A stretch of 64,000 bases of DNA from Cognatishimia sp. 1_MG-2023 (GCF_030548175.1 NZ_JAUORX010000001.1:372001-436000), one strand, 5' to 3'. Counted from the first letter of the stretch, positions 45,765 to 55,821 are shown. Translations and numbers: made by a program. The notes: a model not told the origin generated them from the letters alone.

Positions 45765-46245
45765 CCTCAAATCGCTGCACCTCAGGGTTCCAACACAAAC
45801 CAGCCGCTTCAAAGCCATCCGACACGCCAAAACCGCCAACTTCGGCTGTCCCTTTAACGCATTCCAGTGAGGCCACTTCTTGATTGCCTTTTAAAACGGC
45901 AACGCCACCGTCGGTCGGATGCCCTTCGACCAACCGGTCAATCGCGTACCAGACGCGATAGGAATAGCCTTCATTTTCAAAGGTTATATCTTCCCAGATG
46001 CTTCGCCCAATCCCATTCCAAGCGGTGCCAGAAATGTCTCGTAAATCCTGTGCAAGGGATAACTCTGGCGCAGCAGCAGGACCAAAGGAATAATATCCAA
46101 CGCCTTGATCAATATGCACCGCCAAAACACGGCCTTTGCCCATATCACAAGATAATATCTGAAAGGGACCGCTCTCCGCGCCCTGTTCTTTTGCCGAAGC
46201 GCTAGAAGCAACAAGCGCAATCAACGCCGCTCGGCAGAACATCAT
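45751..46245 (-). CDS. Exported hypothetical protein
   Basis: A 164-residue protein with a signal peptide (residues 1-18, ASSASAKE) and four cysteines in the mature part, probably two disulfides in the periplasm. I do not recognise the family. It lies between the HlyU-like gene and the DUF393 gene and overlaps both, so the three are probably one operon. Confidence 0.7.
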   Translation of the reverse strand: MMFCRAALIALVASSASAKEQGAESGPFQILSCDMGKGRVLAVHIDQGVGYYSFGPAAAPELSLAQDLRDISGTAWNGIGRSIWEDITFENEGYSYRVWYAIDRLVEGHPTDGGVAVLKGNQEVASLECVKGTAEVGGFGVSDGFEAAGLCWNPEVQRFEDGCD

Positions 46246-46511
46246 CTGAAAATGCTTTCGCCCTGTTGATCAATCAGCTGCTTTGCCTTCAGCAATGTCA
46301 TATCAGACGCAATTTCTGCCGTATTAAACGTGTCTGCTCGCATAAAAAGGTGGCTCTTCACCTCGCCAGCGATCTCTTTTTCAATGCGCCCGCCTATGCG
46401 AAATCCAGCGGCCTCTTTCTGAGGCTCCGCAAAAATCAGAAAACCATTATAGTCTTCGGGTTTGACCTCTGCAGGTGGCTTGCTACCAAATAGTTTTGAA
46501 AACAAAGACAT
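46242..46511 (-). CDS. HlyU family protein
   Basis: An 89-residue protein with the HlyU pattern: SLFSKLFGSKPP, EDYNGFLIFAEPQKEAAGFRIGGRIEKEI and the C-terminal KAKQLIDQQGESIF. Named after Vibrio HlyU family members annotated as regulators; in Alphaproteobacteria the role is untested and there is no obvious DNA-binding helix-turn-helix. Overlaps the next gene by four bases. Confidence 0.85.
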   Translation of the reverse strand: MSLFSKLFGSKPPAEVKPEDYNGFLIFAEPQKEAAGFRIGGRIEKEIAGEVKSHLFMRADTFNTAEIASDMTLLKAKQLIDQQGESIFR

Positions 46512-46525
46512 AAGTCCGCTCCAAG

Positions 46526-46558
46526 TAAAAAAGCCCTCTCTGGTATACCAGAAAGGGC
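46526..46558 (-). terminator. rpoD intrinsic terminator
   Basis: On the minus strand GGCCCTTTCTGG, TATA, CCAGAGAGGGC form a long hairpin with one internal mismatch, followed by TTTTTT. Ten bases past the rpoD stop. Confidence 0.85.
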
Positions 46559-46568
46559 CATAATATTA

Positions 46569-48554
46569 TTACTGATCCAAGAAGCTGCGCAGCTTGCGGC
46601 TGCGACTTGGATGCTTGAGCTTACGCAGCGCTTTCGCCTCAATCTGACGAATACGTTCACGTGTCACGCTAAACTGCTGACCAACTTCTTCCAGCGTATG
46701 GTCAGTGTTCATGCCAATACCAAAGCGCATCCGCAAAACACGTTCCTCACGCGGCGTCAGCGATGCCAACACGCGTGTCGTGGTTTCCTTGAGGTTTTCC
46801 TGAATCGCGCTGTCCAAAGGCAGCACCGCATTCTTGTCCTCGATGAAATCGCCCAGCTGAGAATCTTCTTCGTCGCCAATTGGCGTCTCCAAAGAAATCG
46901 GCTCTTTCGCGATTTTCAAAACCTTGCGCACTTTTTCCAAAGGCATTTGCAGCTTTTCTGCCAATTCCTCTGGTGTCGGCTCGCGGCCAATTTCGTGCAG
47001 CATCTGACGACCTGTCCGAACCAGTTTGTTGATCGTTTCGATCATATGCACCGGAATACGGATGGTTCGCGCTTGGTCTGCAATCGAACGCGTGATCGCC
47101 TGACGGATCCACCATGTCGCATAAGTCGAGAACTTATAACCACGGCGATACTCAAACTTATCAACGGCCTTCATCAGACCGATGTTACCTTCTTGAATAA
47201 GATCAAGGAATTGCAGGCCACGGTTCGTGTATTTTTTCGCAATCGAAATAACCAAGCGAAGGTTGGCTTCGACCATTTCTTTCTTGGCCTGACGGGCTTC
47301 TTTTTCGCCCTTCTGAACCTGCTGCACAATGCGGCGGAATTCAGGAATATCCAGACCAACATAGGTACCGACCTGCGCCATATCGTTCCGCAGCTCTTCG
47401 ACCTTATCAACAGAGCGTTCCATGAACATCTGCCAACCACGGCCGGCTTTCTCACGCATGTCGTCCAACCAAGTCGGATCAAGTTCGCGACCACGATAGG
47501 CTTCGATGAACTCACGACGGTTGATCCGGGCTTGGTCGGCCAGTTTCACCATGGAGCTATCGATTGACATGATACGACGGTTGATGCCGTAAAGCTGGTC
47601 AATCAACGCATCAATACGGTTGTTGTGCAGGTGAAGTTCGTTCACCAGTAAAACGATCTCGGCGCGCAGCGTCTGGTACTTTTCTTCTTCCTTGGAAGAG
47701 AACGTATCATCCTCATTCAGGGTCGCCGAAATCCGGCTATCCTGCATTTCGGCAAGCATTTCGTAATCATCCGCGATGCGATCCAGCATTTCTAGAACCC
47801 GCGGCTTCAGCGCAGCTTCCATCGCAGCCAACGACATATTGGCCTGCTCGTCTTCATCATCGTCGTCATCAGTGGCAATCGGGTTGCCATCAGCGTCCAA
47901 CTCTTGCGCAGCTTCTTTCTTTTCAGCAGGCGCAGCAGACGCATTCGCAGCCGTTACAACACCCTCTTCTTCACCCTCTTCGCCAAGCTGATCGCCAAAG
48001 GTGGTTTCAAGATCGATAACATCGCGTAGCAAAATGTCTTCGGACAGAAGTTCGTCACGCCAGATTGTAATGGCTTGGAAAGTCAGTGGGCTTTCACACA
48101 GCCCTGCAATCATCGTGTTACGGCCAGCTTCGATCCGTTTCGCAATCGCAATCTCGCCTTCACGGCTCAATAGCTCAACCGAGCCCATTTCGCGCAAATA
48201 CATACGCACAGGGTCATCGGTACGATCCAGTTTTTCAGCAGTACCAGAGCCAAGCGCCACTTCGCGGTTGGCAGAAGACGTATCAACCAACGCTGTGGTC
48301 TTGCCGTCTTCTTCTTCAACTTCTTCGTCTTCAATGATGTTGATGCCCATTTCGGACAACATCGACATCACATCTTCGATCTGCTCAGAGCTGACCTGAT
48401 CGGGCGGCAGAACTTTATTGAGCTGATCATACGTGATGTAGCCCTTCTCCCGCGCCTCGGCGATCATCTTTTTGACGGCTGCCTGACTCATATCCAATGA
48501 GATTTCGGCATCCTGATCGTCTGGCTTGCGGTCGTCGGTGTCTTTTGCGGCCAT
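46569..48554 (-). CDS. rpoD: RNA polymerase sigma factor RpoD
   Basis: A 661-residue primary sigma factor. Region 1.1 at the N-terminus, region 1.2 with [12 protein letters not shown] (about 117-128), a long acidic non-conserved insert (about 180-330), region 2 with [18 protein letters not shown], region 3 and region 4 with [20 protein letters not shown] near the C-terminus. Start MAAKDTDD has AGGAG ahead. The 125-base gap to dnaG carries five GANTC sites, described separately. Confidence 0.98.
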   Translation of the reverse strand: MAAKDTDDRKPDDQDAEISLDMSQAAVKKMIAEAREKGYITYDQLNKVLPPDQVSSEQIEDVMSMLSEMGINIIEDEEVEEEDGKTTALVDTSSANREVALGSGTAEKLDRTDDPVRMYLREMGSVELLSREGEIAIAKRIEAGRNTMIAGLCESPLTFQAITIWRDELLSEDILLRDVIDLETTFGDQLGEEGEEEGVVTAANASAAPAEKKEAAQELDADGNPIATDDDDDEDEQANMSLAAMEAALKPRVLEMLDRIADDYEMLAEMQDSRISATLNEDDTFSSKEEEKYQTLRAEIVLLVNELHLHNNRIDALIDQLYGINRRIMSIDSSMVKLADQARINRREFIEAYRGRELDPTWLDDMREKAGRGWQMFMERSVDKVEELRNDMAQVGTYVGLDIPEFRRIVQQVQKGEKEARQAKKEMVEANLRLVISIAKKYTNRGLQFLDLIQEGNIGLMKAVDKFEYRRGYKFSTYATWWIRQAITRSIADQARTIRIPVHMIETINKLVRTGRQMLHEIGREPTPEELAEKLQMPLEKVRKVLKIAKEPISLETPIGDEEDSQLGDFIEDKNAVLPLDSAIQENLKETTTRVLASLTPREERVLRMRFGIGMNTDHTLEEVGQQFSVTRERIRQIEAKALRKLKHPSRSRKLRSFLDQ

Positions 48555-48583
48555 TCGCTGCTCCTGCAAAAAAAGGGCTGGGT

Positions 48584-48677
48584 GATTCGCTTAAACCGAA
48601 TCAATAGCGCGATTGTGTGATTCGCACACCCATATACCCCGATTCTTTTATGAATTCTTTACCAAGTGTCGCGAATC
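48584..48677. promoter_or_regulatory. Cluster of five GANTC (CcrM) sites upstream of rpoD
   Basis: GANTC occurs at 48584, 48598, 48619, 48641 and 48673, i.e. five times in 94 bases. Three sit in the longer word GTGATTCGC (48582, 48617; inverted at 48671). CcrM methylates GANTC once per cell cycle in Alphaproteobacteria and methylation state can change promoter activity. Confidence 0.6.
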
Positions 48678-48679
48678 AC

Positions 48680-50644
48680 TCATCGTTTTCCCTTGGTCAT
48701 CGAAATATTCTGTATCAAAGCGTCCAGCGCCTTGCGTTCATCCTTGTCGATTGGGGCGCCATTGTCGCCCAATTCAAACTCGCCACCCTCTTCTTGTTGG
48801 CTCCGTTGCGCCGAGTTACGCGCCTCTGCGGCCTGGCCCAATCGCCAAGTCACAGCTTCATCTTCCACTTCGCCAATCACCTCGACCGCTTCAGCAACTT
48901 CGGCGCGATGTCCAAGATCAGAGGCCAGCTTGCGCAGCTCTTCTGAAATCGTTTGGCGAGCCATATCCACATCTCCTGGTCGACGCACAGGGGGTGCCAA
49001 ACGGACATGTGGATGACCCAGCAGAAAATCAAGAGCTTCTGGACCCATCGCCTCTTCAACTACAGACTTTAAATCCAGAACACCGCGATGCGCCTGCCGA
49101 AGCATCAAATCACGCATAAACCGATGATCCTCATCCGCGCAATGCAGGTTCTCAAGGCCCTCTTCAAACTCATCCAACACCGCAGGCGTTGAAATCACAC
49201 AGGCCAAAATCACAGACTCGCGCAAATGCTGCTGCCGCGCCTCATCCGCTGACACCAAAAGCGAGGCTTTTGTGCTCGCCTGAGCCCGCGTTGGCGCTTG
49301 CCACTTCCCGCGCTTAAAGCTGCCCTTGCCACCGCCTTTACCCGGTTCAAAGGGTTTCCGTTGCGGGCGGAACAACTGATACCGCAACTCTTTGATCGCT
49401 TCACCGTAATGGGCACGAATACCCGGATCACGGATCAATTTAATCTTTTCTCGCAGGGTCTTATCCAGCGCAGCCTTACGTTCGGGGCTGTCAAAGTTCT
49501 TCCCCTCGACCTCGCGCTGCCACAGCAAATCAACCATCGGCTTGGCCTGATCTAACACGGCCTGAACCGCACCTGCCCCTTTGGCCTTGATCAAATCATC
49601 AGGGTCTTGCCCCTCTGGCATGATCGCAAACCGCAGGCTTTGACCCGCTTCCAACAATGGCAGCGCCAAATCAATCAACCGCATCGCCGCGCGAATACCG
49701 GCCTTGTCGCCATCCAACGCAATGATCGGCTCTGACGAAATCCGCCACAACAGGGCCAACTGATTTTCCGTCACGGCCGTACCCAGTGGCGCAACAGAGG
49801 CACCAAACCCAGCTTCTGCCAACGCAATCACGTCCATGTAGCCCTCGGCCACAATCAACGGTTGCCCCTTGCCCGCCGCCGCCCGCGCCGGACCTTGGTT
49901 GTAAAGGCTACGGCCCTTGTCGAACAATTCGGTCTCGGGACCATTCAGATACTTCGCCCGGGCATTCGGATCGAGTGATCGCCCACCTAACGAAATCGCC
50001 CGCCCCCGCGCATCGCGGATCGGAAAAATAATACGTCCACGAAAGCGATCATAAGGAGCACGCCCATCATCAGGTCGCGCAGCAAGCCCAGCATCAATCA
50101 CCAACTGCGGATCAACGCCCTGCCCCGTCAAATGCGCAAACAGCGCATTGCCCTCGGGCGCATAGCCAATATCAAATTGGTCCTGGGTCGCAGCCTTCAT
50201 GCCGCGCCGCTCCAAATAGGCCCGCGCTTCCGCGGCAGCCCCAGTCTTTAGTGACATGCGGAAGAACTTTACCGCCTGCTCCATAATATCAGACAACTGG
50301 GTGCGCTTATCGGCCTTGGCCTGCGCCCGCGGGTCACGATCCGGCAGGGTCATCCCGGCTTCATCCGCTAGGATTTTAACCGCCTCGATAAACGAGACAT
50401 TCTCGCTTTCCTGTACGAAGTTAATCGCGTCCCCTTTGGCCTGACAGCCAAAGCAGTAGTAGAAGCCTTTTTGGTCATCTACATGAAAAGACGCAGATTT
50501 TTCGTGATGGAACGGGCAAGGCGCCCACATGTCGCCCTTGCCTTGGTTCGACTTGCGGCTATCCCACATGACTTTGCGCCCCACCACCTGAACAAGGCTG
50601 GTGCGACTGCGCAATTCATCCATAAATCCCGGAGGCAGGCTCAT
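48680..50644 (-). CDS. dnaG: DNA primase
   Basis: A 654-residue primase that lays RNA primers at the replication fork. N-terminal CHC2 zinc ribbon (Cys43, His46, Cys64, Cys67), RNA polymerase core with the Toprim segment PLIVAEGYMDVIAL and ALDGDKAG, and a C-terminal DnaB-interaction domain after residue about 450. Upstream of rpoD on the same strand, the widespread dnaG-rpoD order (without rpsU here). Confidence 0.97.
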   Translation of the reverse strand: MSLPPGFMDELRSRTSLVQVVGRKVMWDSRKSNQGKGDMWAPCPFHHEKSASFHVDDQKGFYYCFGCQAKGDAINFVQESENVSFIEAVKILADEAGMTLPDRDPRAQAKADKRTQLSDIMEQAVKFFRMSLKTGAAAEARAYLERRGMKAATQDQFDIGYAPEGNALFAHLTGQGVDPQLVIDAGLAARPDDGRAPYDRFRGRIIFPIRDARGRAISLGGRSLDPNARAKYLNGPETELFDKGRSLYNQGPARAAAGKGQPLIVAEGYMDVIALAEAGFGASVAPLGTAVTENQLALLWRISSEPIIALDGDKAGIRAAMRLIDLALPLLEAGQSLRFAIMPEGQDPDDLIKAKGAGAVQAVLDQAKPMVDLLWQREVEGKNFDSPERKAALDKTLREKIKLIRDPGIRAHYGEAIKELRYQLFRPQRKPFEPGKGGGKGSFKRGKWQAPTRAQASTKASLLVSADEARQQHLRESVILACVISTPAVLDEFEEGLENLHCADEDHRFMRDLMLRQAHRGVLDLKSVVEEAMGPEALDFLLGHPHVRLAPPVRRPGDVDMARQTISEELRKLASDLGHRAEVAEAVEVIGEVEDEAVTWRLGQAAEARNSAQRSQQEEGGEFELGDNGAPIDKDERKALDALIQNISMTKGKR

Positions 50645-50711
50645 AAGACACTATATGGACGCAGCGCGCTGGATGTCCAGCACGGGGCGTCACCAAAAAT
50701 GTAGCTAAATA

Positions 50712-51017
50712 TCACTGGGCTTTGCAGGCTTCGGCGTATTTCGCACCCGGCTCAAACGTGAGTTCATTTTCGCTCATCGCATAGACCCAGCCCGCCAAAA
50801 ACTGCACCGCTGGCTGCAAGGATTCATCAATTGCAGATTTGCCTTTGGTCAACGTGCGGATCGCACGGTTCTCGCGCTTACCCTCTTGGCGCAGCACCAC
50901 AATCTGATCCACAACACCGCCCAGCGCCTCGCACTGTGCAGCCTTTGCATCTGTCGTTTCATCAGCGGTCGCCAAGTTGGCGGCCAAGATCAAAGCCAGT
51001 GTGACACCTACGCGCAT
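50712..51017 (-). CDS. Exported hypothetical protein
   Basis: A 101-residue protein starting MRVGVTLALILAAN with a signal peptide (cleavage near residue 18, ATADE) and two cysteines in the mature part (about Cys28 and near the C-terminus). GGAGGG stands seven bases ahead of the chosen ATG, supporting it over an in-frame start at 51176. I do not recognise a family; relatives of this size near dnaG occur in roseobacters. Confidence 0.7.
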   Translation of the reverse strand: MRVGVTLALILAANLATADETTDAKAAQCEALGGVVDQIVVLRQEGKRENRAIRTLTKGKSAIDESLQPAVQFLAGWVYAMSENELTFEPGAKYAEACKAQ

Positions 51018-51071
51018 GTATCCCTCCAAAGCAGTTGGTCCTGTGATGGCAGTCTTACAAATCACCCGCAA

Positions 51072-51099
51072 CAAAAAAAGCCCGCCGAAGCGGGCTTTT
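51072..51099 (-). terminator. gdh intrinsic terminator
   Basis: On the minus strand AAAAGCCCGC, loop TTCG, GCGGGCTTTTTTT: a UUCG-capped stem with a T-run, 28 bases beyond the stop of the glutamate dehydrogenase gene. Confidence 0.9.
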
Positions 51100-51126
51100 C
51101 CAAGATTTGAAACCGTTTCGAAACCG

Positions 51127-52557
51127 TTACAGACCCTTGGCACGGTAGCTGGATGCAACCTTACCGATAGACACAAGGTATGCCGCGATCCGTAGATCAG
51201 TCACATCCTCACGCTCATGCCAAAGCTCACGCATAGATTGGTACGCAGTCCGCATCGTGTCATCCAAACCAGAGCGCACAAGCTCTAGCTCGCCCGCACC
51301 GCGCAGATACTTCTGTTTGAAGTCCGGGCTTGGTGACCAAGCATTGCCCATCGCATCTGACAGGGATTCAAGCTGATCCACAACCAGTTGGTGACGCGCT
51401 TCTTCTTGACGACGCTGCATACGACCAAACCGGATATGGCTCAGGTTTTTAACCCACTCAAAGTAGGACACCGTTACACCACCCGCGTTGGCATACATGT
51501 CAGGGATAATCACAGTCCCCTTCTCGCGTAGAATGTCATCCGCACCAGCCGTGATCGGACCATTCGCAGCCTCGATAATCAACGGCGCTTTCACCTTTGC
51601 CGCATTGGTCAGGTTAATAACCCCTTCCAACGCCGCCGGTATCAGAATGTCGCATTCTTCTTCCAGCACCAGCGCGCCATTTTCCACATAGGTCGCGCCC
51701 GGGAACCCCTTAACGCCGCCATGTTTCAAAATCCAATTGTGCAGCTCATCAATCTTCAAGCCTGCAGGATTTGTCACCGCACCGTCACGTTCGATCACAC
51801 CAATGACCTTCGCGCCATCTTCCTCAACAAGGAACTTCGCCGCGTGGTAACCCACGTTACCAAGGCCCTGCACGATAACCGCCTTGCCGTCCAACGTGCC
51901 GCTCATGCCCGCTTTTTCAACGTCACGCGCATCCCGGAAGAATTCCTGCAATGCATATTGCACGCCACGACCTGTTGCTTCGACACGACCCGCGATACCA
52001 CCAGCATTCAACGGCTTACCCGTCACACAGGCTTTGGCGTTAATATCGGTTGTATTCATCCGCGCATATTGGTCAGCAATCCACGCCATCTCACGCTCGC
52101 CCGTGCCCATATCTGGTGCCGGAACGTTTTGCGACGGATGGATCAAGTCGCGCTTCGCCAGCTCATAGGCAAAGCGACGCGTGATCAGCTCAAGTTCATG
52201 CTCTTCGTATTCGCGTGGATCAATGCAAAGCCCACCCTTAGAGCCACCAAACGGCGCCTCAACCAGCGCACATTTATAAGTCATCAGGGCTGCAAGCGCT
52301 TCGACTTCATCTTGGTTCACGCCCATCGAATACCGGATACCACCTTTGACCGGTTCCATATGTTCTGAGTGAACAGACCGGTATCCGGTGAATGTCTGAA
52401 GGCTTCCGCGCAAGCGCACGCCAAACCGGACCGTATAGGTCGCATTACAAACCCTAATTTTTTCCTCAAGGCCTGGCGGCAAATCCAACAAAGACACCGC
52501 ACGGTTGAACATCAAATCCACACTCTCGCGGAAACTGGGTTCGTTCTTCACGCTCAT
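51127..52557 (-). CDS. Glu/Leu/Phe/Val family glutamate dehydrogenase
   Basis: A 476-residue amino-acid dehydrogenase that interconverts glutamate and 2-oxoglutarate plus ammonia with NAD(P). The catalytic-lysine loop EAPFGGSKGGLCIDP, the preceding KGGIRY motif and the Rossmann loop VQGLGNVGYHAAKFL are clear. The long C-terminal extension with RFGRMQRRQEEARH is typical of the alphaproteobacterial subgroup. Start MSVKNEPSFRE has GGGAGG seven bases ahead; an ATG directly before it is also possible. Coenzyme preference cannot be fixed by eye. Confidence 0.92.
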   Translation of the reverse strand: MSVKNEPSFRESVDLMFNRAVSLLDLPPGLEEKIRVCNATYTVRFGVRLRGSLQTFTGYRSVHSEHMEPVKGGIRYSMGVNQDEVEALAALMTYKCALVEAPFGGSKGGLCIDPREYEEHELELITRRFAYELAKRDLIHPSQNVPAPDMGTGEREMAWIADQYARMNTTDINAKACVTGKPLNAGGIAGRVEATGRGVQYALQEFFRDARDVEKAGMSGTLDGKAVIVQGLGNVGYHAAKFLVEEDGAKVIGVIERDGAVTNPAGLKIDELHNWILKHGGVKGFPGATYVENGALVLEEECDILIPAALEGVINLTNAAKVKAPLIIEAANGPITAGADDILREKGTVIIPDMYANAGGVTVSYFEWVKNLSHIRFGRMQRRQEEARHQLVVDQLESLSDAMGNAWSPSPDFKQKYLRGAGELELVRSGLDDTMRTAYQSMRELWHEREDVTDLRIAAYLVSIGKVASSYRAKGL

Positions 52558-52920
52558 CATATACCTCCCGACAAGCCATTCGCGACTCAAGGTCGCACAT
52601 AGTCACTCCACCTAAACGCGTTTCCCCGAAAGAAGCGAGCCACAACTGCACAAATTTTCATCAGTTTGAAAACTTTTTTCCAGCCAAAATCTCAAGGCAA
52701 CGTATTTGCAGAGTGTTTCCAATCCATGAACATTCAAGCAATTTCGCGAAAAGCATTTCCAAAATTTCTAATAATGCCCTGAATTCAGGCCTAAATTGTC
52801 GAAAATTGAGCACATTTCGCCCTAATTCAGCCAAATTGCCACGTCATACATGATCGGGAGTGAGAGTAGCCGAAGACCGTCCAATGACGGCCTTTGGGGG
52901 CGTTATGTGAGGGACAGAAT
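52558..52920. other. AT-rich divergent intergenic region between gdh and tadG
   Basis: A 363-base stretch, clearly AT-richer than its neighbours, with no convincing gene. It contains the 12-bp palindrome CCTGAATTCAGG (52778-52789) and should hold the divergent promoters. GAGGGA at about 52908 is the ribosome site of tadG. Confidence 0.6.
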
Positions 52921-54651
52921 ATGGGACACCATTCTGCAAAGAATAGATGGGCCACATCTGCAAGGTTTTTGCGACAGTTTCGTCGCGAAGAAGATGGCAG
53001 CATGGTCTATTTTGGAATTACGATCTTCCTGATAATTTTGATGATGGGAGGTATCGGGGTCGACGTGATGTTGGCAGAGATGCGCCGGACGCAGCTTCAG
53101 GATACGCTTGACCGTGCTGTATTGGCCGCCTCGTCCCTAGAACAGCAACTAGATCCACAATCCGTGGTCGAAGATTACTTTGAAAAGTCTGATCTGGCTG
53201 AACACCTTAAAGACATCGAAGTTGTAGAAGGTCTTGGCTACCGCACAGTGCGCGCCTCCGCAGATACGACAGTTGCGACTCAATTCATGCATCTATCTGG
53301 CGTTGATAGCCTAACCATGAACGCCGAAAGCGCAGCCGAAGAACGCATTGGCGACGTAGAAATCTCGTTAATTCTCGACGTTTCAGGTTCGATGAATAAC
53401 AATAACCGCCTGCCTAACCTAAAGGTGGCGGCAAAGTCCTTTGTCGATACGTTGACCGCGACAACCGAGGATGGAAAGCTTTCCATTTCGATCGTCCCAT
53501 ATGCCACACAGGTATCTGCGCCAGAATCTCTCGCGCAACATCTCAATCTGTCGTCTGAGCATAGTTATTCGAATTGCGTTAATTTCGACTCAGCCGACTT
53601 TAATACCTCTTCGATTGATCCCACGGCGCCACTAGAGCGCACGATGCATTTCAGCCCATGGTCGACCTATGACGGCCGCCGGTATGATCCAAAGCGTACT
53701 GTGCAATCGCCGATTTGCGAGCCAGCAACCGACAACAGCCGCGAAATCGTCGTTCTGCAAAAAGACGCGACCTACATGAAGAACTTCATCGACTCCCTTT
53801 GGGGTGGCGGGAACACCTCCATCGACATCGGCATGAAATGGGGTACAGCATTGCTGAATTCCAGCCTACAGCCGGTCATTCAGAATATGGTCGATAATGG
53901 TGACGTTCATACAGATTTCGCAGCGCGCCCAAATCCAACGTCCTCAAGCCAAACCCTCAAGGTGATTGTCCTCATGACAGACGGACAAAACACATCGCAG
54001 GGCTACGTTGAACCAGAATACCGTACTGGTGATTCCAACATCTGGTGGAACGACGAAGCGGAGCGCTATTCGGTTTATATCGGCGAAGACACCGGTGACG
54101 AAGATGGCGACGGCAACACAACAGAACCCATGTTCTTCTGGCCTTACGACAGATCCTGGCACGACCACGCCTATGGTGAGGGCGTCTATGAAGAAACACA
54201 GCAAACCTGGGAATGCCGCTCTTATCGCCGGAACGGGTCCTGCAAACGCTATCGCAAGGTGTCAACTGTTGTGACCGTTGATGAACCTGGTTCGGCAGAG
54301 ATCCTCACCTATGCAGACCTTTGGGCCTTCACTTCGGTGAAAGAGAACCGCAACAAGCATTACTACCGCTGGATGGACACGTCTCAAGCGCACCAAGACT
54401 GGTACGAAGATGTCGTGAGCTGGGTGCACGGTTCTGCAAAAGACGTACGAACTCGTGCAATTTGTGAAGCAGCCAAGAATGACGGCATCGTCGTCTTTTC
54501 GATCCCATTCGAAGCGACAACCAACGGTAAGGCAGTGCTAAAGGACTGTGCTAGCTCGATTAGCCACTATTTCCCCGTGACCGGTACAGAGATCGAAGAT
54601 GCCTTTGCATCCATCGCGTCCTCTATCCGCCAGTTGAGGTTGACACAATGA
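52921..54651 (+). CDS. tadG: TadG-like pilus assembly protein with von Willebrand A domain
   Basis: A 576-residue protein. A TadE-like pseudopilin start (REEDGSMVYFGITIFLIILMMGGIGVD, about 22-48) gives one membrane helix. A vWA domain follows with MIDAS DVSGS at 153-157 and VIVLMTDGQNT near 350, interrupted after DGQNT by an aromatic, acidic insert that contains a DEDGDGN calcium-loop-like motif and two Cys. Its role is in tight-adherence pili, but the tad secretion ATPase genes are not in the window. ATG at 52921 has GAGGGA ahead. Confidence 0.88.
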   Translation: MGHHSAKNRWATSARFLRQFRREEDGSMVYFGITIFLIILMMGGIGVDVMLAEMRRTQLQDTLDRAVLAASSLEQQLDPQSVVEDYFEKSDLAEHLKDIEVVEGLGYRTVRASADTTVATQFMHLSGVDSLTMNAESAAEERIGDVEISLILDVSGSMNNNNRLPNLKVAAKSFVDTLTATTEDGKLSISIVPYATQVSAPESLAQHLNLSSEHSYSNCVNFDSADFNTSSIDPTAPLERTMHFSPWSTYDGRRYDPKRTVQSPICEPATDNSREIVVLQKDATYMKNFIDSLWGGGNTSIDIGMKWGTALLNSSLQPVIQNMVDNGDVHTDFAARPNPTSSSQTLKVIVLMTDGQNTSQGYVEPEYRTGDSNIWWNDEAERYSVYIGEDTGDEDGDGNTTEPMFFWPYDRSWHDHAYGEGVYEETQQTWECRSYRRNGSCKRYRKVSTVVTVDEPGSAEILTYADLWAFTSVKENRNKHYYRWMDTSQAHQDWYEDVVSWVHGSAKDVRTRAICEAAKNDGIVVFSIPFEATTNGKAVLKDCASSISHYFPVTGTEIEDAFASIASSIRQLRLTQ

Positions 54652-55181
54652 TGTATCCAATCATGAAAAAACTCCGCCTGTTTGGTCGCAAAGACGATGG
54701 CAACGCCAGTGTTGAATTCGCCATCATGGTACCAATCCTTCTGGTATTTATGCTGGCAGCAGTAGAAATCGGAATAATGACACTCCGCCATGCCATTTTG
54801 GAACGAGCGTTAGACGATACTGTACGCTGGGTAAGGTTAAACACCGGCGCCACACCAACGCACGCAGAGCTAAAGGCAATGGTCTGCGAGTATAATGTTG
54901 TACCAAATTGCGCTGACAACCTGACTTTGGAAATGGCGCCACGTGATATCCGTAATTGGGAACCGATGTCGGCCACCTATGCGTGCACGGATCAATCAAC
55001 CACTATTACGCCTATGTCAGAATACAGCTTTGGAATGGACAATGATTTGGTCGTTTTGCGTGCTTGCGCCAAATACGAACCACTCTTTCCAGGCACTGTG
55101 TTTGCCTCCGCCATGCAGCTCGATGCTGACGGAAATGCAAGCCTGACAACTTCAACAGCATTTGTACAGGAGCCGAGGTAA
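54648..55181 (+). CDS. TadE-like pseudopilin
   Basis: A 177-residue protein with a TadE start: DGNASVEFAIMVPILLVFMLAAVEIG (about 19-45), where the Glu at +5 of the processed N-terminus (SVEFA) is the mark of type IV prepilin-like processing. The rest is a periplasmic domain with four Cys. Overlaps tadG by four bases (ATGA), and the next gene begins five bases after its stop. Confidence 0.85.
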   Translation: MMYPIMKKLRLFGRKDDGNASVEFAIMVPILLVFMLAAVEIGIMTLRHAILERALDDTVRWVRLNTGATPTHAELKAMVCEYNVVPNCADNLTLEMAPRDIRNWEPMSATYACTDQSTTITPMSEYSFGMDNDLVVLRACAKYEPLFPGTVFASAMQLDADGNASLTTSTAFVQEPR

Positions 55182-55185
55182 CACC

Positions 55186-55821
55186 ATGCGTATGATCCTG
55201 ACACATATCAAAAACTTTGCCAAAGACACCAAAGGTGTTGTCGCAGTCGAAGTTGTGATCATCCTACCAATTCTTTTGTGGGCGATCGCAGCAATGGCAA
55301 TCTACTTCGATGTCTTCCGCACAAAATCCGCGGCAGAAAAAGCATCCTACACTATTGGCGACATGCTCTCTCGTGAGACAAACGCCATTACGCCAGAGTA
55401 TATCGACAATACTCGCTTATTGTATGAGGCAATCTCGCGGACACAGGTTCATTCTGATGCATCATCTGGTGGTGCGACTGGGACAACAACCCTTGACCCA
55501 GAAACCGGACTCGAAGTGCCCGCCGTAGAACAAGGCACCTCACTGCGCCTTTCGGTTATCACTTGGAATGAGGATGAAAGCGAATACGAACTTGAGTGGT
55601 CGCAGACCCGCGGTGCTAACTTCGAACCGCTTGTCACAGCTGATCTAATCCTACTCGAAGCAAACCTGCCCCAAATGGCAGACCAAGATACAGTAATCTT
55701 GGTCGAAACGAGTATGAGCTACACTCCAGTATTGAACGTTGGCCTAGGTGCAAGAAACATCGAGACCTTTACGTTCACGCGTCCGCGTTACGCACCGCAA
55801 TTGGTGTATGAGGCAAGCTAA
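55186..55821 (+). CDS. TadE/TadG-like pseudopilin
   Basis: A 211-residue protein whose N-terminus (TKGVVAVEVVIILPILLWAIAAMAIY, about 16-41) again has the prepilin-like pattern with Glu at position 5 (AVEVV). The C-terminal domain is periplasmic without cysteines. Start MRMILTHIK is chosen for GAGG upstream. Third gene of the tadG-tadE-tadE-like operon; convergent with the next gene by a four-base overlap. Confidence 0.82.
   Translation: MRMILTHIKNFAKDTKGVVAVEVVIILPILLWAIAAMAIYFDVFRTKSAAEKASYTIGDMLSRETNAITPEYIDNTRLLYEAISRTQVHSDASSGGATGTTTLDPETGLEVPAVEQGTSLRLSVITWNEDESEYELEWSQTRGANFEPLVTADLILLEANLPQMADQDTVILVETSMSYTPVLNVGLGARNIETFTFTRPRYAPQLVYEAS

Noticed and set aside
51109-51129. Direct repeat GAAACCGTT at the 3' end of the glutamate dehydrogenase gene
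   Set aside because: Only two short copies, one running into the stop codon; not distinguishable from chance and without the hairpin or recurrence of the GAAACGTACG words.
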